A DNA stretch of 33,751 nucleotides from a virus: positions 1-33,751 of IMG/VR virus record IMGVR_UViG_3300022747_000030; one strand, given 5' to 3'. The notes under the pieces are model-generated. The model saw only the letters and a program-made list of their open reading frames with translations, made no database searches and was not told the origin of the DNA. Each line of letters opens with the position of its first letter. The stretch's first letter is position 1. Both the position numbers and the translations under genes were made by a program. Below, piece after piece: positions 17,203-23,588 of this stretch.

Positions 17203-17214
17203 GGGGGTACCCCC
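17203..17214. other. G-run/C-run dyad upstream of terS, possible cos-region element
   Basis: A perfect GGGGGTACCCCC palindrome, with the C run extended on its right side, lies in the 119-base gap between the HNH gene and terS. In HK97-like phages cos lies next to the terminase and HNH genes, so this gap is the place to expect it. Nothing in the sequence alone proves cleavage here. Confidence 0.25.
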
Positions 17215-17304
17215 CCCTTCAAAACTCGCGCGCACAAAAATTTGGGCAAACGGTCGGTTTCCGGTTTGGAGCTTCCAGGGATTGAAAGCCCCCTCCCCCT
17301 GAAC

Positions 17305-17664
17305 TCAGTAACGCGAACGGGCTTGCGCCCGAATGCGCTCTTGCAAACTCTTTTCTTCGTGGCAGGGCTTGCACAGCCCTTGCACGTTGTCTTCAGAATC
17401 CTGACCACCTTCGGCCAGCGGGATCTTGTGATCGCGCTGAGTGGCCAGCGTCAGGCGTCCATGCCGCACGCACTCTGCGCACAGCGGATCGCGGCTGAAC
17501 AGTTCGTGTCGAAGCTGCTGCAGCTTGCGCCCGGTGACGCGCTTGGTGGCTGTAGTTTTTTTTGCCCAGTCAGGCCGCTGATGCTTCTGGCATCGGTTCG
17601 ATCCATCACGGACCAGGACACCGCAGCCCGGATGGCTGCAAGGTTTTGGTGCTGACTTTGGCAT
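17305..17664 (-). CDS. HNH endonuclease (HK97 gp74-like)
   Basis: 119 aa from ATG 17664. An upstream in-frame TTG lies inside a terminator stem and is not preferred. The N-terminus has a small zinc-knuckle pattern (Cys9, Cys14, Cys25, His28). The HNH core shows Cys62-x2-Cys65, Asp78-His79, Asn93 and Cys98-x2-Cys101-His102, the complete ββα-metal set with two structural zinc-binding CxxC pairs. In HK97-type phages this nuclease stimulates terminase cutting at cos. It lies just upstream of terS and is the first gene after the late terminator. Confidence 0.9.
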   Translation of the reverse strand: MPKSAPKPCSHPGCGVLVRDGSNRCQKHQRPDWAKKTTATKRVTGRKLQQLRHELFSRDPLCAECVRHGRLTLATQRDHKIPLAEGGQDSEDNVQGLCKPCHEEKSLQERIRAQARSRY

Positions 17665-17673
17665 GGTGGAAAT

Positions 17674-17709
17674 AGAAAACCCCAACACAAGAGGCGGCTC
17701 ATGTTGGGG
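17674..17709 (-). terminator. Terminator at the head of the late operon (tR'-like)
   Basis: On the minus strand an 8-bp stem CCCCAACA/TGTTGGGG encloses a 14-base loop and is followed by GTTTTCTATTT. It lies after the Q-like gene and before the HNH and terminase genes, exactly where a lambda-type late terminator acts until Q modifies RNA polymerase. The long loop and the G inside the T tract make it imperfect. Confidence 0.65.
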
Positions 17710-17772
17710 TTGACGGTCTCGCGTCGGGCCATGGTTCGTGTTCAGGGGGCACGCTCGCCACAGCTTGCCTGA

Positions 17773-17800
17773 AATCTACCAAAAAAGTCTATGGTGTAAA
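17773..17800 (-). promoter_or_regulatory. Candidate late promoter (PR'-like)
   Basis: On the minus strand TTTACA (17800-17795) and TAGATT (17778-17773) are separated by 16 bases. The -35 overlaps the 3' end of the Q-like gene. The predicted start at about 17766 is some 60 bases before the late terminator, the same arrangement as lambda PR'-tR'. Confidence 0.45.
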
Positions 17801-18199
17801 ACTATTTGAGATGTGCTTTCGGGCTTCACGCTGGACCTCTTCGCGGGCACGAAACCACTCGGCCAGCTTGGCGTCTGCAGTCTCAAGCCTGAGCTTGACG
17901 GTGGACTGGGCCACAGCCAACTGCTTGGCCACCTTGAAAATCTCCAGACCCTCGACGTAATGCACCTTGAGCGTCAGCCACAGGTGGCCATGGGTGAACC
18001 GCAGAGACTGCACGGCCTGGTCGGTCAGGGCGGCATCCAGGCTGTCAGTCGGGATGGTGGCGCCCCAGGCGCTGCCGGTGGGCGCCAGCCGCACAAAGGC
18101 CGATTGCTTGGGATAGCCCAATGCGCCAGAGTCGCGGGTGCGGGACCACACCGCCCAGTTTTCCAGCCGCTGCTGGACCCAACGGATGCGCGCCATCAT
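17789..18199 (-). CDS. Antiterminator Q-like late regulator with sigma-like HTH
   Basis: 136 aa from ATG 18199, which overlaps the stop of the upstream gene. The N-terminus (WVQQRLENWAVWSRTRDSGALGYP) is the characteristic start of the phage antitermination Q family of the PF06530 type. The C-terminal part VHYVEGLEIFKVAKQLAVAQSTVKLRLETA, split here at about residues 88-117, is a sigma-region-4-like helix-turn-helix. It would bind near the late promoter and let RNA polymerase read through terminators of the head and tail operon. Position between early and late genes strongly supports this; the family call is from motif memory. Confidence 0.72.
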   Translation of the reverse strand: MMARIRWVQQRLENWAVWSRTRDSGALGYPKQSAFVRLAPTGSAWGATIPTDSLDAALTDQAVQSLRFTHGHLWLTLKVHYVEGLEIFKVAKQLAVAQSTVKLRLETADAKLAEWFRAREEVQREARKHISNSFTP

Positions 18200-18510
18200 G
18201 CGCCCCCTTTCGCAGTTTCTTCGGGCCACACCACCATGAAGTCAATGCCGTAGGCGCACATGGCCTGAGCGATGTCCCGATCCAGGTCTGGCAGTTCAAA
18301 CCGCGTGCCCACAATGTGGCCGTTTTCCATGGCGTAGAAGGTGTTGGGCTTGCCCGCGCAGGCTTGCTTGACGTAGAGGTAAGCCCGATCACCGATCTCG
18401 GCCGCCTTGTCCTTGATGGCCTTGTAAACGCCCGGCATGTGCTGCTGGATGCGCTTGATGTCTGCCGCGACTTTCGCTTTGGTCTGCTCTGGGGTCTTAG
18501 AAGTGTCCAT
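18196..18510 (-). CDS. Hypothetical early protein (104 aa)
   Basis: Read from ATG 18510 (MDTSKTPEQTKAKV); an open frame further upstream lies in low-complexity sequence and lacks a credible start. The N-terminal half is helical and charged. The middle YLYVKQACAGKPNTFYAMENGHIVGT and the C-terminal IAQAMCAYGIDFMVVWPEE suggest a small alpha/beta domain. It overlaps the Q-like gene by four bases (ATGA), so the two are translated together. Proteins of this kind sit between replication and Q genes in many beta-proteobacterial prophages. I know no function. Confidence 0.75.
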   Translation of the reverse strand: MDTSKTPEQTKAKVAADIKRIQQHMPGVYKAIKDKAAEIGDRAYLYVKQACAGKPNTFYAMENGHIVGTRFELPDLDRDIAQAMCAYGIDFMVVWPEETAKGGA

Positions 18511-18880
18511 CTGTCCATTGCCTTTTATAAAGAGTGGTGTGAGGGTGAAGGTGCCCGCGTGTGCGCGTGCGCACAGGTGTGCCTGCCTGCCCATGCGCCT
18601 GCTTTATGTGTCGCCCCAGTTGCCCGTTGATCACCCCTTCTTCCATGCGGCGGCTCGACCCCTTGATTGGCCTCTACTGCACCGCCAGCCGCTCTATGGG
18701 TGGCCACGGACACCTGGACACTTTGGCTACGGCACGGCCTGCAGCGTCCGCATCCATGCGCCTGCGAGGTGGCATTGGCCGTCTGCCAATGCGCATTCAG
18801 CGGCCCAGGCCCGCTTTGGGCTTGAGACCACCTCACGGGCGCCATTCAGCGGCGCGTCTTTGTGGGTTGATGGGCGGGTG
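18511..18880. other. 370-base gap between primase and the 104-aa gene
   Basis: No convincing gene is seen here. A 49-codon minus-strand frame (start near 18660, MEEGVINGQLGRHIKQAHGQ) is possible but has no other support. A near-perfect palindrome TGTGCGC-GT-GCGCACA lies at 18560-18575, in a stretch rich in GTGCG and TGCC repeats; it could be an operator or only low-complexity sequence. Confidence 0.5.
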
Positions 18881-21460
18881 TCAGAAAGGCGCATCGTCCA
18901 TTTCCATCGGTTGACCCAATGCCCCAGCATGCGCCGGGGCCTGCTCTGGTTCTGGCTCGGTTTCGGGCCAGTCTTTGGGGCGATGCCAGCCAGGCTGGCG
19001 CACACCGTTGAGCTGCTTTTTCTTGTATTCCCAGCCCTGCGCCTGCATCCATGTGCGGATCTGCGCTTCAAGCCCGGCATTGGACTTGCCGGCATCCACG
19101 CACAGCGATTTCAGGACATCGGACAGCGTGACGAAATCGGCCAGGTTGTTGACCACATCGCCATGGGCTCCCTTGCCCGGATCGCGCGTCAGAACGTTCA
19201 GCAACTCGCTGGTCACGCCGGTGTCGATCAGGCGGCTGTCCTGCATGGGCACAAACAGCCGGTCTTCCTGGTCGCGGGTGGGCGTGAAGGGCTCGCTCTG
19301 CAGGTAGAGCGCATAGGCCTCGGCAAACAGCTGGCCACGGTACTTGGCCAGCCAATTCGTCTTGACAGGCTTGCGCGCCGGGATTGGCCAGAAACGCCGG
19401 TTGCCCGTGCGGTCACGCAGGTAGGTGGACTCGTTGGTGGTACCCACCAGCACACACTGGCGTGGGTGCTCTTCGATCACCCGGCCGTATGCCGGTCGGT
19501 AACGGTCCACCTTGGAGGTGATGAAAGCCTTGATGGCGGTGATTTCAGCCTTGCCCAGCTGAGACAGTTCACCCAGCTCGTAGCCCCAGATGCCCTGCAC
19601 CTGCTCCTGGCTTTCCTTGCCCTTGCCGATTTCAAACGGCGTGTCGGAATACCAGGCGCTGCTGGCCAGCACTTCCACCAGGGTGGACTTGCCCAAGCCG
19701 CCAGGTCCTTCCAGCACCGGGCAATAGTCGAACTTGCAGCCCGGCTCCATCACCCGGTTGACCATGCCCATGAGCCAATAGCGGCCCACCAGTTCCATGT
19801 ATTCCAATTGGCCCGATGTGAGGGTGTCCGGGCTCTCACCCAGCACATGGATCAACCACTTGTTGATGCGGCTGACGCCATCCCACTTGAGGCCCTGCAG
19901 CCAATTCACGATGGGGTGAAACGGGTTTTCGTAGGCCACCGTCTCGATGGCCTCCATAATCGACTGGCGGCTGATGGCTGGGATGCCGTATTTGGCCGAC
20001 AGCCAGTTGCCCAGCAGCAGATCCGTGGCGCCGATGATCTTGCCCGCGCGGCCATGCATGAAGGGCCAATCCACCCGCGCCTCGATGGCGTTGCTGAACT
20101 GGTTGTAGCCCAGCACGCAGCACAGTTGCTCGTCGTAGCGCAGGGCGTTGATCACCGTCTTGCGCGACAGGTTCCAACGGCCCTTGCTGACATCGTAGAA
20201 GCAGGCCAGCCACGCGGGCAGCGGCGTTTGCCCACTGGCCGCATCGCCCTTGTCTGCGTCAGCGGGGGTTTCGATTTTTTCGGCACCAGTGGGTCCGGGC
20301 TTGTCGGCTGCGGCCTCATCGGGTGGCAGCGGCTGCGCAGTGGCCAGAAACTGCAACACACGCTCGCCATCCCATCCGTCCGTCTCGATGGCATCGGCAG
20401 CGTCCCAGCCATCGGGCTTGACGCCCGGCGCGTCAATCGCCAGCACCTGCACGGTGCACGCATGTTCACGCTGCAGCAGGTGGCCAATGCCCAGCATGGC
20501 GGCCATGCCCGGCTGCTTGTGTGCGGGCAGCCATGGCTTGGCAGCGGCGGCGGCATCGCGCTCATCATCCGTGGTGCAGGCGTTGCGCTCTTTGGCGCTT
20601 AGAGGTTCGCGCTTGCTGTCACAGTCGGGCCAGGCCAGCACCGTGGTGCCCGCCAACCAAGCCCAATCGGCCTTGATCCAGGCCTTGCAGCCCCCTGGCC
20701 AACTGGCCACGCAGTAGATGCCCGGTGCAGCAGCGTCCAGGGCAGCCTGCAGCACATCGCCCTTTTTCTCGCCTTCCACCAGCACCACTGTGCGGCCATT
20801 GGGCATTGACTTACCGGGCAAGTAGAGCGGACGGGGCTCGTCAAACTGCTTCCACTTCCAGGCCAGCGAACTGTCTTTGGTGGATTGGCACCAGGTGTGT
20901 GGCAGATCGTCCTTGCCACCATCGCTGGTGCGAAAACGCACCACATAGCCATGCAGCTCGTCGCCCACGCGGTATTCGCTTGTGCGGGCAATGTCATCGG
21001 GTTTGCGGTGGTAATGCTTGAAGGTGGGCGCGGGCGCATTGACAGGCACCGGGCGCACGGTGGTCCACCCCTCGTCAGTGCGAGGTTTCGCTGCGGCTGG
21101 TGGCGGTACCGGGCGCTCCACACGCTGGTGGGCAACATCGCGCTGCACGCCAGCCACGTCTTCCAGCCCCTCGTCACGGGCCACCATCAGCGCGGCCTTG
21201 CCCATTTCGAGGCCATTGATGGCGGCATACAGGCTGACCAGATCGCCACCCTTTTCGTCGCCCGCGAAGTCGGCCCATTGGCCCGTGGTCAGGTTGACCG
21301 AGCAGCTTGAGCCAGAACCGCCGCTGAGGCTGGAGCTGACCCATTCATGGCCATTGCGGCGGCCACCTGGCAGCCACATGGGCACCAGCGTTTCAACCCT
21401 GGCCAACAGCGCCTCGGCCAGCTCGCGGAATTTGATGGGTGGGAGGCTGCGATCAGACAT
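18881..21460 (-). CDS. TOPRIM primase - VapE/VirE-type helicase fusion
   Basis: 859 aa replication protein. Residues about 40-105 hold a zinc-free CHC2-like start (GGDLVSLYAA). A TOPRIM domain follows with VVLVEGEKKGDVLQAA at 225-240 (Glu229) and the acidic pair in LAWPDCDS near 278-281. After an acidic, Pro-rich linker (about 375-412), the SF3/AAA-like VapE domain carries Walker A GPGGLGKST (585-593), Walker B in WGYELGELS (625-633) and the sensor/arginine-finger block VGTTNESTYLRDRTGNRRF (672-690). It likely primes and unwinds phage DNA. RBS GAGGGGCAAC precedes ATG 21460. Confidence 0.9.
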   Translation of the reverse strand: MSDRSLPPIKFRELAEALLARVETLVPMWLPGGRRNGHEWVSSSLSGGSGSSCSVNLTTGQWADFAGDEKGGDLVSLYAAINGLEMGKAALMVARDEGLEDVAGVQRDVAHQRVERPVPPPAAAKPRTDEGWTTVRPVPVNAPAPTFKHYHRKPDDIARTSEYRVGDELHGYVVRFRTSDGGKDDLPHTWCQSTKDSSLAWKWKQFDEPRPLYLPGKSMPNGRTVVLVEGEKKGDVLQAALDAAAPGIYCVASWPGGCKAWIKADWAWLAGTTVLAWPDCDSKREPLSAKERNACTTDDERDAAAAAKPWLPAHKQPGMAAMLGIGHLLQREHACTVQVLAIDAPGVKPDGWDAADAIETDGWDGERVLQFLATAQPLPPDEAAADKPGPTGAEKIETPADADKGDAASGQTPLPAWLACFYDVSKGRWNLSRKTVINALRYDEQLCCVLGYNQFSNAIEARVDWPFMHGRAGKIIGATDLLLGNWLSAKYGIPAISRQSIMEAIETVAYENPFHPIVNWLQGLKWDGVSRINKWLIHVLGESPDTLTSGQLEYMELVGRYWLMGMVNRVMEPGCKFDYCPVLEGPGGLGKSTLVEVLASSAWYSDTPFEIGKGKESQEQVQGIWGYELGELSQLGKAEITAIKAFITSKVDRYRPAYGRVIEEHPRQCVLVGTTNESTYLRDRTGNRRFWPIPARKPVKTNWLAKYRGQLFAEAYALYLQSEPFTPTRDQEDRLFVPMQDSRLIDTGVTSELLNVLTRDPGKGAHGDVVNNLADFVTLSDVLKSLCVDAGKSNAGLEAQIRTWMQAQGWEYKKKQLNGVRQPGWHRPKDWPETEPEPEQAPAHAGALGQPMEMDDAPF

Positions 21461-21465
21461 GTTGC

Positions 21466-21551
21466 CCCTCTTTTTGTTGGGGGATGTTGACCCCTGCCGG
21501 CACTCGCCTTGCCGGCGTTTGTGTGTTGTTCATGCTTGCCCTGTTACTGAA
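21466..21551 (-). other. Spacer with GCCGGC hairpin upstream of primase
   Basis: Between the HTH gene and the primase gene the minus strand can form GCCGGC-(nine bases)-GCCGGC at about 21496-21516, with no T run after it. It may be an operator or mRNA element; it is not a canonical terminator. Confidence 0.35.
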
Positions 21552-21854
21552 TCACCAGGCGCTGATCAGCGTCTTGAAGTCAAACCCTGTTGGGGTGCTG
21601 TGGCTGGCGGGCACGTACTCGACCACCGGCTTGTTGCGGTAAGGGACGGTGCGCGTCCTGACGGGGTGCAACTGACCCGAACGCACCATGTTGCGCACCG
21701 TACTGCGCGCCGCAGTCAGTCCTACGCATGCACGCTGTGCCAGCTCACGCATCGTGGGTGCCTGGTCGCTGGTGACCAGTTCTGTGGCCGCGTTGTATAG
21801 CGCCAAACGCACCTCACTGGCCGGCCTGCCGGGTACTCGCTTCTCAAGCTCCAT
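21552..21854 (-). CDS. Small winged-helix/HTH DNA-binding protein
   Basis: 100 aa. Residues about 12-60 read as a helix-turn-helix (ALYNAATELVTSDQAPTMRELAQRACVGLTAARSTVRNMVRSG, split here by position), followed by a wing-like HPVRTRTVPYRNKPVVEYVP. Related small proteins in beta-proteobacterial prophages precede the replication gene. A role in early or replication gene regulation is inferred. It overlaps the end of the upstream gene by 11 bases, suggesting coupling; an 91-base gap follows before the primase. Confidence 0.75.
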   Translation of the reverse strand: MELEKRVPGRPASEVRLALYNAATELVTSDQAPTMRELAQRACVGLTAARSTVRNMVRSGQLHPVRTRTVPYRNKPVVEYVPASHSTPTGFDFKTLISAW

Positions 21855-22098
21855 TCGTGCCCCCTATCAGTTTGGAATTTCGGTTCAAGCCTGCATAAAG
21901 CAGCGGCATCCAGTGCCATGCATCGCAACGGCCCTGCCCTTGCATGAGTTCGCGGTATTGGGTGGTGCAGTCTTCGCAGATGGATGCGGCGAACTGGCAG
22001 CGACGCTGGTGCGAACGCCACTGCTCGAACGATTCCAGATCGTCAAAACAGCGCGGGGGTGGCACCAGACGGGAAATGGGGTCCGTCATTTGAGCCAT
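21844..22098 (-). CDS. Hypothetical Cys-containing early protein (84 aa)
   Basis: The start at ATG 22098 (MAQMTDPI) is one base after the stop of the ribbon-helix-helix gene; GAGGG in the end of that gene could serve as its ribosome binding site. The protein has Cys at about 26, 42, 50 and 53 and again at 67 (pattern CQFAASICEDC then GRCDAW), possibly a small metal-binding site. The C-terminus overlaps the downstream HTH gene. No family is recognised. It is part of the early leftward operon. Confidence 0.65.
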   Translation of the reverse strand: MAQMTDPISRLVPPPRCFDDLESFEQWRSHQRRCQFAASICEDCTTQYRELMQGQGRCDAWHWMPLLYAGLNRNSKLIGGTNGA

Positions 22099-22099
22099 T

Positions 22100-22306
22100 T
22101 CAGTCGCGGCCCTCATCGGCACTGTTCGCCCCGTTGAATTCATCGGAGGCGCAACCGATATGTCCATACATGTGCCGACGAACAATCACCCGGATCAACT
22201 CAGAGACCTTGCGGTCCTCTCGGGATGCCATGCGCGACAGGTCGGTGAACTCACGTTCAGTCAGCCAGCACTTGACGGGCTCGGAGTGTTTGCGGTCATC
22301 GGCCAT
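22100..22306 (-). CDS. Ribbon-helix-helix-like small protein
   Basis: 68 aa from ATG 22306, with a strong GGAGGT ribosome binding site. The core EPVKCWLTEREFTDLSRMA followed by REDRKVSELIRVIVRRHMYGH has the strand-helix-helix rhythm of CopG/Arc-type DNA-binding proteins. Its first residues (MADDRKHSE) nearly repeat those of the gene at 22406-22876 (MANDRKHSE), because both lie in a 112-bp duplicated segment. A regulatory role is inferred. It is transcribed with the early leftward genes. Confidence 0.72.
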   Translation of the reverse strand: MADDRKHSEPVKCWLTEREFTDLSRMASREDRKVSELIRVIVRRHMYGHIGCASDEFNGANSADEGRD

Positions 22307-22392
22307 GGCGACCTCCGTAAAGGGTGGGCGCACCTTGATCCATAGAATGGAAGACCCTCATCAACCACACAGGAAGGACGGGTGCGCCCGTG
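22281..22392. repeat. 112-bp direct repeat, copy 1
   Basis: This is repeated at 22851-22963. It covers the first codons of the minus-strand gene, its ribosome binding site, an inverted repeat and the start codon of a plus-strand ORF. The inner 27 bases (from CATAGAATGG to TCAACCA, 22341-22367) are identical in both copies, while the flanks differ at scattered positions. Confidence 0.85.
22326..22389. promoter_or_regulatory. Inverted repeat GGGCGCACC / GGTGCGCCC (copy 1)
   Basis: The 9-base arms at 22326-22334 and 22381-22389 are separated by 46 bases. The right arm ends exactly at the GTG start codon of the plus-strand ORF at 22390, and AGGAAGG lies in the loop. The left arm lies upstream of the minus-strand gene's ribosome binding site. 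It could act as a DNA dyad for a regulator or as an mRNA stem controlling either gene. Confidence 0.65.
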
Positions 22393-22677
22393 AAAATCGA
22401 AGAAATCACAGACCGCCTCGACCGTTTGCGCTGCGACATGTCTGCAACCTGGACAGCGCTTGCTGCCATGCAGACCGTATTGACGCCAGAGCAGCGACAA
22501 CAGGTGCTGGAAGCCATGGCAAAGGCTTCGGCGCAGAAGCAAGCGATGTACGACGCGCCACTACCCACGCCAGAGGCGCAAGCAGTACTGTCGCGCTACC
22601 GGGAAATGATGCAAGCGTCAGAAGGGCGCGTTTACGAAATGCTGCAAGGCGGATCAAAGCAATTTCAGACGCGCTGA
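22390..22677 (+). CDS. Small helical protein on the opposite strand of the early operon
   Basis: 95 aa from GTG 22390, with AGGAAGG about 11 bases upstream. It is predicted all-helical (IEEITDRLDRLRCDMSATW; LTPEQRQQVLEAMAKASAQKQ; LSRYREMMQASEGRVYEMLQ). It is antiparallel to the early leftward operon and overlaps the 3' part of the minus-strand frame at 22406-22876. A second plus-strand ORF at 22960 follows the other copy of the repeat. The protein-like composition and the paired arrangement favour a real gene, perhaps a moron. No family is recognised. Confidence 0.55.
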   Translation: MKIEEITDRLDRLRCDMSATWTALAAMQTVLTPEQRQQVLEAMAKASAQKQAMYDAPLPTPEAQAVLSRYREMMQASEGRVYEMLQGGSKQFQTR

Positions 22678-22876
22678 GACCACTCAACTCGCCCAGCTCG
22701 TACAGCCACACGTTGTGGACCTGGATTTCTGCGTCCATATCAGACCCCCTGCCCTTACCTGCTGCTGAACGGCGTTGCTCGCGGAGAAATGAAGCCGAAG
22801 TCGGATCTATAGAAAATCCGTCCTGCACGGCCTTCCGGTACGCATCTATTTCGGAGTGCTTGCGGTCATTGGCCAT
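22406..22876 (-). CDS. Early hypothetical protein, C-terminus overlapped by antisense ORF
   Basis: Open for 156 codons from ATG 22876 (MANDRKHSEIDAYRKAVQDGF) with GGAGGCC as ribosome binding site. Residues 1-80 look like a protein: DPTSASFLREQRRSAAGKGRGSD, then DAEIQVHNVWLYELGELSG and SEIALIRLAAF. Beyond residue 80 the sequence is Ala/Ser/Leu-rich and looks like the complement of the plus-strand gene at 22390-22677. The end may therefore be a fortuitous extension or decay. The WLYELGELS stretch closely resembles the Walker-B block of the VapE protein in this window. Confidence 0.5.
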   Translation of the reverse strand: MANDRKHSEIDAYRKAVQDGFSIDPTSASFLREQRRSAAGKGRGSDMDAEIQVHNVWLYELGELSGLSASEIALIRLAAFRKRALLTLASFPGSATVLLAPLAWVVARRTSLASAPKPLPWLPAPVVAALASIRSAWQQALSRLQTCRSANGRGGL

Positions 22877-22963
22877 GGTGGCCTCCGAAAAGGGTGGGCG
22901 TACCTCGCCCCATAGAATGGAAGACCCTCATCAACCATTCAGAAAGGACGGGTACGCCCATGA
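22851..22963. repeat. 112-bp direct repeat, copy 2
   Basis: Second copy of the segment at 22281-22392, with the same order: minus-strand MANDRKHSE start, ribosome binding site, left arm, 27-base invariant core, right arm and plus-strand start codon. Spacing between the arms is 46 bases in both copies. Confidence 0.85.
22896..22959. promoter_or_regulatory. Inverted repeat GGGCGTACC / GGTACGCCC (copy 2)
   Basis: Arms at 22896-22904 and 22951-22959. Compared with copy 1, the sixth base of the left arm changes C to T and the fourth base of the right arm changes G to A, so pairing is kept. The right arm again abuts a start codon (ATG 22960) of a plus-strand ORF. The compensating change supports selection on the dyad or stem. 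Confidence 0.65.
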
Positions 22964-23133
22964 CCAAAAGCGAAGCAGAATCCTTTGCCAACGAATGCAT
23001 CAGGCTGCTCCTTCAGAATCAGCAGGACGCTCTTGGGAAGAGCCCCTGCAATCACAGCCAGAATGCAATTCAGACGGCGCAGGCCCTCGCTGCATTTCGC
23101 AAAGAACTGGTTGCGCAGCTAACTCAGCAATAA
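22960..23133 (+). CDS. 57-aa plus-strand ORF after repeat copy 2
   Basis: ATG 22960 with GAAAGGA about 12 bases upstream. It reads MTKSEAESFANECIRLLLQN, then NHSQNAIQTAQALAAFRKELVAQLTQQ, a soluble helical protein. It shares its upstream region but not clear sequence with the 95-aa ORF. It overlaps the 3' part of the minus-strand gene at 23000-23308. The paired layout with the 22390 ORF suggests two related cassettes. Function is unknown. Confidence 0.5.
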   Translation: MTKSEAESFANECIRLLLQNQQDALGKSPCNHSQNAIQTAQALAAFRKELVAQLTQQ

Positions 23134-23308
23134 GCTCTTCGCCAGTACAGCCCTGGCGCAAGACCTTTAAGGCGCCCAGATACACCTGGGCAGCCCTGGC
23201 GCCAAAAACCGCAGGAAAACGGTCGACGCCGGCCCCATGCACATTGGCGGCCACCCACTCCTTGGCCGCGAACAGAGCCAATTCTTCTTGTGCTTCTGTC
23301 AATGCCAT
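23000..23308 (-). CDS. Hypothetical early protein downstream of cro (102 aa)
   Basis: ATG 23308 lies one base after the cro stop. The first 65 residues (LTEAQEELALFAAKEWVAANVHGAG, then VYLGALKVLRQGCTGEELIAEL) are a credible helical protein. The remaining 35 or so (GPAPSELHSGCDCRGSSQERPADSEG) overlap the plus-strand ORF at 22960-23133 and look less ordered. It is the second gene of the leftward early operon, the place of lambda cII. I see no HTH, so I do not call it CII. Confidence 0.6.
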   Translation of the reverse strand: MALTEAQEELALFAAKEWVAANVHGAGVDRFPAVFGARAAQVYLGALKVLRQGCTGEELIAELAAQPVLCEMQRGPAPSELHSGCDCRGSSQERPADSEGAA

Positions 23309-23309
23309 C

Positions 23310-23525
23310 TCAAACCCCTTGCCCTGCTGTGTTTGCCGCAGTGGTTTGCACCATTGGTGCGGAGGCTTGGGCTTGTTGACGCGCCAAGGCCGCATAGACG
23401 CGATCGGCGATCCGAGGCGGCAATTCATCGGGCCATTTGTCGACCGCTTGATAGGAAATGCCGATTGCGGCGGCTGCGGCAGAAACGCTCCCGCCGAGCA
23501 ATTCGATGGCTTTGGTTTTGAGCAT
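23310..23525 (-). CDS. Cro-like repressor
   Basis: 71 aa from ATG 23525. The N-terminal 50 residues (KTKAIELLGGSVSAAAAAIGISYQAVDKWP then LPPRIADRVYAAL, split here) are the short Cro helix-turn-helix fold, with ISYQAVDKW as recognition helix region. It is divergent from the cI gene across the OR operators, the canonical Cro position. It would bind the same dyads and shut down repressor synthesis when lysis begins. No ribosome binding site precedes the ATG, and the likely -10 is very close, so the mRNA may be leaderless or nearly so. Confidence 0.87.
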   Translation of the reverse strand: MLKTKAIELLGGSVSAAAAAIGISYQAVDKWPDELPPRIADRVYAALARQQAQASAPMVQTTAANTAGQGV

Positions 23526-23530
23526 GCTGA

Positions 23531-23571
23531 ATTGAACCACGGTTCAATATCGTATGTCAACCCATGTTCAA
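23531..23571 (-). promoter_or_regulatory. OR operators and PR promoter for the leftward early operon
   Basis: OR1 is the perfect dyad TTGAACCACGGTTCAA (23532-23547). OR2, GTCAACCCATGTTCAA (23556-23571), matches the consensus at most positions. On the minus strand TTGACA (23560-23555) and TTCAAT (23536-23531) are 18 bases apart; an alternative pair is TTGAAC and TATTGA, 16 bases apart. Operators overlap both promoter boxes, so repressor binding would block cro transcription. The same 41 bases recur at 26723-26763 (34 identities). Confidence 0.82.
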
Positions 23572-23588
23572 TCCATAACCGTCAAAAT

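Noticed and set aside
17193-17408. 71-codon minus-strand frame overlapping the HNH end
   Set aside because: It overlaps the zinc-binding end of the HNH gene in another frame, has no ribosome site and an unprotein-like composition.
18437-20602. 721-codon plus-strand open frame
   Set aside because: It is the exact antisense of the primase-helicase gene, which has clear TOPRIM and Walker motifs. The plus-strand product is rich in Arg, His and Leu with no domain, as expected from a high-G+C complement.
23000-23308. CII-like activator at the gene after cro
   Set aside because: Position fits, but the sequence shows no helix-turn-helix and none of the usual CII pattern.
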